Below, piece by piece: positions 40,701-49,700 of a DNA stretch of 64,000 bases. The stretch lies in NCBI GenBank assembly GCA_021229015.1, contig CM037789.1, positions 26,159,891 through 26,223,890 of the forward strand. Reading direction: 5' to 3'. The position numbers were made by a program, and so were the translations under genes. Each line of letters starts with the position of its first letter. Position 1 is the stretch's first letter. Under the pieces are notes generated by a model, which searched no databases, had not been told where the DNA came from, and worked only from the letters and a program-made list of their open reading frames with translations. The DNA comes from Solen grandis. Taxonomy: Eukaryota; Mollusca; Bivalvia; Adapedonta; Solenidae.

Positions 40701-43700
40701 TAGGATTAAAGAGCTTCAGAATGAGACAGAAAGTTGAAACTTACACAGTTTGTAGTGCGACAGAATTTCTACATATATTTTGAGTCGTGACGTCAGAGGA
40801 CGTCATGTGACGTCATAAGTATACTTCTTAATTTTCATATTAGGGCAATGATTTCGACATGATGCCAGTTGTTCAGAATAATGAAAATTTCAGAGTTATG
40901 AAAGTAAAGTATACGCTTTTGAACAAAAGAATTTTCAGCACCCTTTGACGTCATGTGACGTCAGAGCTAAAAATAATGAAAAATGGTGTTCACGCTCTAC
41001 AGCCACCATTTATGGTCGGATTTTCTTCAAATTTTCACAGATTGTACATCTTGAAACTAAGGTGTGCATATCATGTCAGCTAACCGAAATTCCGAAAGAC
41101 CGAAGTTCTGTGGCTGAAATAAGATTCGAACATAGGACCGAAAATTTCATTTTAGGATTAAAGAGCTTCAGGATGAGATAGAAAGTTGAAACTTACACAG
41201 TTTGCAGTTCTGCAGAATTTCTACATATGTTTTGCGTTATGAGGTCATATGACGTCATGTGATGTCATAAGCATACTTCGTAATTTTCATTTTAGAGCAA
41301 TTATTTCGACATGATGCCAGTTGTTCAGAATAATGAAAATTTCAGAGTTATGACAACAAAGTATGTACTTTTGAACAAAAGCATTTTCAGCACCCTATGA
41401 CGTCATGTGACGTCTGAGCTAAAAATAGTGAAAAATGGTTTTAACGCTCTACAGCCGCCATTTATGGTCAGATTTTCTTCAAATTTTTTACAGATTGTAC
41501 ATCTTGAAACTAAGGTGTTCATATCCTGTCAGTTAACCGAAATTAAAAAAAAACGGAGTTCTGTTGCTGAAAAAATGACTCGAACATAGGACCGAAAATT
41601 TCATTTTAGGATTAAAGAACTTCAGGATGAGATAGAAAGTTGAAACTTACACAGTTTGCAGTTCTGCAGCATTTCTACAAATATTTTGAATCGTGACGTC
41701 ATAGGATGTCATATGAATACCACTTAATTTTAATTTGGGGCAATGATTTCGACATGATGCCAGTTGTTCAGAATAATGAAAATTTCAGAGTTATTACAGT
41801 AAAGTATGCGCTTTTGAGCAACAGTATTTTCAGCACCCTATGACGTCACCTGACGTCAAAGCTGAAAATAGTGAAAAATGGTATTCGCGCTCTACAGCCG
41901 TCATTTATGATAAGATTTTCTTCAAATTTTTACAGATGGTACATTTTGCAACTAAGGTGTGAATATTTTGTCAGCTAACCTTAATTCCTAAAAACCGAAG
42001 TATTGTGGCTGAAGTAAGATTCGAACATAGGACCTTTAAACTAGAAATCAAGTTTGCAGTCATGTCCTTACGTCATATGACATCATGTTACGTCACAGAC
42101 TAATACTTAGTTCTTATCATTTGCACTGATTTCGGAATATAATGTCAATTGTTCAGCATGAACATGAAATACTACCAGAGGTGAGTCATTACATGAAACT
42201 TCTATCTCCTGCTTTTTGCATTAACACAGCTTGCAGAAAGTCCTATCATTCGTTTTCACGAATGACATCTAGTTTTTTTTACATTTGGACAAATATTAAG
42301 TAAAAATCTTTTGTAACATTTTATTTTGTAGTAAATAATTTTATATTAGTTTCATGAAAATTGGTGTAGCAAAACAGATATAGTAGTTTCGGGTTGTGTT
42401 TGTGTATATAGTGCGATTGATGTGTGTTACGGTTAGATTGTGATTGACACATGTCACAGATTGTGATTGAGATTAGCCACGGTTTATTTTTCAGACTCCG
42501 AGGCTGTACACAGCACTCCCAGGTTTGTGAAGGACACCTCTAAGTACTGGTACAAACCCAACATCAGCAGAGAGGAGGGTAAGTCTGTGACCTACTTATT
42601 ATCTATAAATAGCAATTATGTTCAGAGCCCAAATTTCATGACAAAAACTCAAAATCACTCCCAACAGGGAGGGCAGACGTGACATTAGCTGTGTTGAACA
42701 TGTAAGGTTTTGAAACAGTTTTCTGTTATAACTTTCTTGCTAATGGTGCTTAGCACATAAGGTAATTCCAGGACTGGTAACGGGATAATGACTGGGTGTT
42801 GTATGGTGCCACATGTATATGGCCTGATATTGACAGCACCAATAACATATGTTAGCACTACCTGTGTCTGTCTAATGTTTGCATACATAGAGTGCTTGAG
42901 TTTCAGACACAAATTTAATAACCGGACATGTTTCTTTTATCAGATATGTTTCTATAAACAGATGTCTGAATATTTTGATATTACCAGACATGTTTCTATA
43001 AATGGATATTGTTTCTGTTACAGCCATCCTGATGCTTAAGGACAAAATGCCAGGCACATTTGTTGTGCGTGACTCCAACTCCTTCCCTGGTGCCTTTGGA
43101 CTGGCTCTGAAGGTGGCCACCCTGCCCCCCAATGTGCAGACTAAGTCCACGGGCGACCCCATGGCGGACTTGGTCAGGCACTTCCTTATAGAGCCAACCA
43201 GCAAGGGCGTGCGACTCAGGGGATGCTCCAACGAACCAGTGTTTGGTATGTTTGCTACTGATTTTATTGATATTCATTGATATTTTTGGAAAATGAAATA
43301 ATATTAGCATGTTCATATGTATTATTACTGATTATAATTTTATCAAAAGTTAAAATGATTTATTTTGAAATTTTGTTGTTTATTAAGAAACATCTAAGCT
43401 GTAATTATTTTGAAAGTAAATTGCTGTAGAATTACGCTTAGGATCTTTATTTACTTTAGTTATAGCACTAGCACCAGGGGACAAAATAATGGAGAATTTA
43501 AAAAAAGAAAAACAATCACATTTATCTCCCTTTTTATTGAGTGAGAGATTACTTTCCCTGATTTCCTAGCATGCTCTGTTGCAGGTTCCCTGGCTTCTCT
43601 GGTCTACCAGCACTCCCTGACACCGCTGGCCCTGCCATGCAAGTTGATGCTTCCTGAACAAGGTATGTTGTCATCTGATGCGCTTTGTGTCCCACCAACA

Positions 43701-46700
43701 AAATTCTAGTCATCTTGATATTGTCAGCTGGTAATTTAGATAGTGACTTTTGTCCCACAGTTACATGCAATCAGGAATCAAGAAACTGAATGTCATAAGA
43801 AAAGTGTCAATTTTCCAGTATAGGAAAATGTCTCTAATCTTAGAGTCACATCTGCTCTATATTTCACTTTTTCTTTGATCAGAATCTTGTCATTCTACAT
43901 TCCTACCTTCAAGCCTGATAAGTAGTTTTAGTGTCACCTGCTGGAAGCAGAGATGACACATAGGGATCACCCTCTTGTCTGTCTGTCTGTCATATTTTCC
44001 GTCATGCCTCTTTCAGCAGGTGACACTTGTGTTCTAAGGAACACCTTTTGTTAGTCTAAGTAGTAGTCTTACACAAATCATTTGTAGTGAATTAGAAGCA
44101 TTACCGACTCAGAGCTCTATTTTCCGGTATGTTCCATACAGATAACCATATTAAAGGTTTATTTCATATTTTCTTACATAAAGACATAAGTTAATTACGT
44201 ATATCTGTGATATGTATATAATGATGTGTGAAACCTCTAGATCCTGCTGGAATGGTGACCGAGATGTCCCCCACAACGGAGATGCCCAGCTCAGCCACAG
44301 CTCTCTTAGCACAGGGTGCAGGTAAATATAAAACGTTATTTCATGATTACTGGTGAAAGATTGAGAAATATATTCATGAGATAGAAATCATGTCATTCAC
44401 CATGGATGAAAATTACTTTTTCAAGGATGTTCTAAAGTAAGGATTAGTTAAGCATTTCCATTTATGTTCCAAACTGTTAAGATCTGTCAAACTTAATTGT
44501 TTATTTACCATTATCATTTATGAATGCTTTTTTCTGCTGTGATTTTCCCTACCCACATTTATTTTCATATCTGATTTCTTCTCTTTTATGTTTTGCTATT
44601 CCTCTTCCCAAAGTATTAAGTTTATTGTTTTTCCCAACATTTGACGAATCCAGTAGATTCCTTCTTAGCTTTGTTCTGTCCCTAGATCAAGCATGCCACT
44701 TTCTGTCCCATCACATGACTTTAAGGTGAAGTCCTTGTAATGGTTCCACTTTGTCTTGGACCACTTAATCACTACCAAGACAACCAAGGTACCCTAATGA
44801 AACATAGGAAACCTTGGTTATCTCCGTGAAATTCCATGAAGTCTGAAATGTAGCAGAATCATTACTTGAACTTTACCTTAATATTTCATGACATCATGCT
44901 GGTAAAGATACTCCTGATATAGTTACTATGTGACATAACAGGTAGCTTAGAATGATTGGGTCAGGAGGAAAGTCAATGTGTCTAAAAATAGAAAATGTGA
45001 ACAAATTGCTATATAGAATATTTTTGTGTTACCTGCTTTTGGGGTATAAATTAACTCAAGATTTCTTAGCTTGTGGTCAACTTTATTATTACGAATTCAA
45101 TACTTGAAACATTTATGCTGATTAGATACATTCCACAGTATATAATTTAGACCCTTGGCAGTTTTCAAAACAAAGAAGAAATATTTTGTCCTTATTTTAG
45201 TATTTAAAATATCTACCCAGTTTAGCTTGTTTTTTTCAGCAGTCATCTACTTTCAGTTTTGACTTTTTTATATACTAAAGGTCATAGTTGTTGCTTTTAT
45301 TTAATGGTTTCCTCGCAGTCAGTTTTATGTTTATGCATAGAAATCTAGTTATGTGTACTTATATGACAGAATTAAAGAGACATCTGTGTCCAGCTGGTTA
45401 TAGTGGGTTGACTTAGTGTTACTTAGCCTCTCATGGTTGTTGGTTTGAGTCTCTGTCTTGTCATTTGGATTCTGTGGTAGATTTGTGGTTCTACTATGGA
45501 ACCTTGTATCCACTCAGGGTATTTTATCACCCATAATGCACTGTGGTATAACTGAAATATTGTCACAGTTGTGGCAAACTGCAAAACAACAACAGAATAA
45601 ATATGTATATATGTCTGTATGTTTCACCTTCCACTAGTTACTTGCATTATCATTGGTCAAATCCAGGTCACATGGTGATTCTATATTTTTCTATTTAGGG
45701 TCAGTAGAAATTCAAATAATGTCAGTAGAGCTCAATTAGTGACATCTTTAAAGTTAAGAAAATTACTATAGAAAGTTGTCAATGAAATGTATCAATTATT
45801 GAGTTTGGTACTAGGGGGTCAGTAATGTTTAGGGGGTGACCTCCTGTATTTCATGTAGGGTCAATATCAAACCCAATAACCAGTAATGTTGGTTTGTTAT
45901 TTACTTTGCATTGTTACAATTTAAAAGTTACTTCGTAATTAAAACACATGTTACTGATAAGAAAAGCCAACTTAAAATGTCAGATTATGATTAATAGTAC
46001 CAGTTGAATTATGAAGTTCTCTAGAAATTGTATGCTAGAAGAAGTCAGATACATATATGTTATGTCCCACATTTCAGGGACTTTTTGACCAATACACCAT
46101 GAAATATTGATACATTTTGATAAATAAAACAATGCCATCTGAATATTGCATGCCTCTCTTATTAATTGATAGATGAATTATTTATATTGCCAGATAGATG
46201 GAATGATAATTGAATTAGGCATATTGTGCTTATGTTGCATTGTGTCTTTACTTGAATTCCAGATAATGGGTGACTTAAATTTCATATGAAAATAAATTAT
46301 TAAAAGCATCAGTCCTGAAATTACACCATTGACACCATTAAACAAGTAAACTTTCAATATACAGAGCAGCTACATTATAATGCTGTATTTGGGGTCCAAA
46401 TCTACCATGCTATATTGGACAACAGTGTAACTGTGAAAATGCACCTGAAGTCAACTTCATAAATCACAAAATGTAGGTGCAATGTTGGAACATGTTATAG
46501 TGAACTCTGCTGTTAAAAGCAACCACCTGTATCAGCAACCACCTGTATTAAGCAGCCACCTGTATCAGCAACCACCTGTATCAGCAACCACCTGTATTAA
46601 GCAGCCACCTGTATCAGCAACCACCTGTATCAGCAACTACCTGTATTTAGCAGCCTGGCTGTTATTAGCAGTAAGCCTTAAGATTCACAAACTGGCAGTT

Positions 46701-49700
46701 TATCATGAACTTAACCTCCATTTAGCAAACATCTGGGCAAAGGGGCCACTTGACTGGCTGCATGAGACAGGTTTGACTGTGTCCAAGTACAGTAAAGCCT
46801 CAGTCATAAGGCCACTCTTGGGACAGTATCCAACTGGTCTCCAAGATGGAGGTAGCTTGATTGTTATAAGTATGTAGATAAATATATAGCCTTGAAGATT
46901 TGGTCTTGGCACTGTAGTTAGGTGCTCCTGATATTGAAGTGGTTGGTGTGTAATGGTGTCCATGATACAGTCCTGGTGTGTCTGTGTTTGAGTGACGACA
47001 GTATTTGAAGTGGTTGTGTAGCGCCTCTGTTTATATTTCAGCATGCAATGTGGTTTTCCTAAACACGGTGGACACAGAGTCTCTCACAGGACCCCAGGCA
47101 GTTGCACGAGCATGCAAGCTAACGTTTGATACCCCTCCTCCGAAAATCACCGTCGTCCACTTCAAAGTGTCGAACCAGGGCATCACGCTGACGGACAACC
47201 AGCGAAAGTAATTACTTACATATCATTTTTTTTTTTACTTGAACATTTCCAGGGAGGGGAAGGGCTGTGCTTATAGGGGCTTTTGACCAACAATTACTTA
47301 TTCACTTAATTTCTCATGGGAGGAAGGAGTTTGGGGTTTTCCATTATCGTTTATTAGCATGACATCTCTTTATGGCTGAAATACAGATAAAGAGTGCTCT
47401 CAACCAGTTATGTACTCTTACAGCGATGATCATCTCCAAACAACAGCAGCTTAATAAATAACTTGATTTGATTGTCATCTTTCCTAATGGTAGTTTCCTT
47501 TCTTTAAAAGTCAAAACTTTTTTATGTAAGGTATTTCTGGATAATTACAGAAGTCTATTTCGTTTCTTCTGAAATATTGGTATTTTTCACTGAATGTACT
47601 TTAGAATGTAATCAGTTTCTTTTCTTTTTTTTAATTTCGCAGAATTTCTTTTTCATCTTTAAAAATGCAGTCTTCAATTTGAATTAAACACATTTTTACA
47701 AATCAAATAAAGTGCACACTTAATAAAGTACTCACTTAAAAAAAGTACACACTCAATTCATTGCATTAATGTTTTGATAATGTTTGATAAGCATGCAGTT
47801 TTAAGCATGAACTGGAAGATTTTCTGTAAAACATCACGTAAGTATGAGAGTTTACACCCTTCCCTTGTTCAAGAGGTTTTCTAATACTTTGTGGTTAGAT
47901 TTAATCTTTGTGAAGTATTCATCCATCTTCCATTTTTCTCTGTAGGGAATGTTTATGTGGGAAATCCTTTGAAGTATTAAAACTCTACAATCATGCAATG
48001 ATGAAGTGGTTAGCACCTCCGCCTTGAGAGCTTGAGGACTTAGGTTTTGTCCATGGGCATAAAAGATCAAAGTTTTGAAGAAAAATGTCACTTGGCACAC
48101 AATATAGATACAGGGTAGTTATATAACTGGTCAGTCAGGTATCCAGATAGTGTGTTGTTGAGTATGGTATCATACCATGTGTCCATGGCCTGATACTGTG
48201 AGGTAGTACCAGCGTAAAGTCGTAAATATACACAGCCTCCAATTTGAAATATAGTATTGTCTGATTAGGGTCTCCTCTGTTTGCTCCTACAACATAGAAG
48301 CTTGAATCAAAGAAAAGAATATCGTTATATGTAACATTTAAAGTTCAGTAAATTATATTTATCAATTCATTGTACATGAATATTCATAAGGTAAAAGGTT
48401 AAACTGATTGGACCTTTCTTTACCCATTTTGTATTTTCAATGATATAGTTCTGCATACAATGGGGAGAATGACCTGTGACAGCAGTTTAAGTAGATCAGC
48501 TTTCAAATAACTCGTCAGTCTATGCTACACATCAATATCATTGAAATAAAAATTGTGAAATTTTCTCAGAATTAGTATTCAGTCTAGTGTGGCTTTTCAA
48601 CATTATTGCATGATGTAAACGTTGTGTCAACATGAGGGTAAAGCTTTATAAACGTGAGTGTGTGTGTTGCAGGTTATTCTTCCGCCGTCATTACCCAGTA
48701 GCTGCCGTCACATACTGCGGAATGGACCCCGAGGACAGGAAGTAAGTACAGTAGCTGGGAACCAGCCATGCAGTTTTTTTGGGGGGTTTCTGGTCTTATG
48801 AATATAGGTTTTTTTCTCATGCTTGAAAGACTTAAATATTCATGAAAGAAACAGATCCTACACTGCGAAAAGTTAGATGTTAGGAACTGTTTCCTGTTCT
48901 GCACTTTTATGTGAAAGAAATCTTACACCATGAATTAGATCAGTTCCCGTGGCGATGTGGTTAAAGCATCTACAATCGTGAGGTTGCGGGTTTAATCCCA
49001 GTCATCTACATACCAAGGTCTTAAAAATTGATACTGGTACAGCTCCTTTGCTAAGTGCTCAGCATAAAAGGATATATACTTCCAGGGCTAGTTGGTCTGT
49101 TAAAGTGACTGGGTGTGGTATCATGCCACATGTCTGCAGCATGATATTGCAGTTTGGCAGCACTATATGTCTCAAGTAGACAAAAGTCTCCAAATAACTG
49201 AAATTCTTTCAGATGTTTAACTCAAACAAAAAATTAAAACACCATGAAATATTAAATGTTTTTATCTTTATGACAAGACATGCAGAAAGGTTCGTCATAG
49301 GGGCTATCAGATAAATGAAATGTTTTTAATGTCTTCACTTGTCAAACAAAATGCTATATAAATGCTATCTCCTCCAATATTCTCTTTGTCAGTGTAGATT
49401 TGCATTGAATTGTTTAGATATATCTTAAGGTATAGATGTGTATTGCAATTCTTATTTTTAATAAATTGAATTTAGCCTTATATTCTACTTTACATTTCAA
49501 CACATGACTTTGTGAAAGTAACTCGCAGGCTGATCAGGTTTTAGGCTGTTCGCTGCTCCTCAGTGGTCTGGAAATGAGGACTTTATAATTAAAGGTTTAA
49601 CTGTGGTTTTCTGCAGATCAGGCTTTATGTGGTACCTACTGAGTGCATCAAAATGAGTCTATATGAGGGAAAGGGTTAATGTATGAAAATCTGGAGTCAA

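Larger units (their letters stand above)
44322..47041. other. 2.7-kb intron with MITE, SINE and minisatellite
   Basis: Holds MITE family Q copy 2 (44721-44882), a SINE (45386-45600), an AT-rich unique part and the CACCTGTAT minisatellite (46519-46652). The 131-codon frame at 46482-46877 is created by the minisatellite and is not a gene. Confidence 0.65.

Noticed and set aside
39589..41181. Four near-identical 78- to 96-codon frames as a repeated small gene
   Set aside because: They lie in 452-bp transposon units that are not a multiple of 3 and so fall in different frames. Similarity is explained by DNA-level identity of the units.
46482..46877. 131-codon frame with [13 protein letters not shown] repeats
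   Set aside because: It is produced by the CACCTGTAT minisatellite, with no splice context and no conservation expected.
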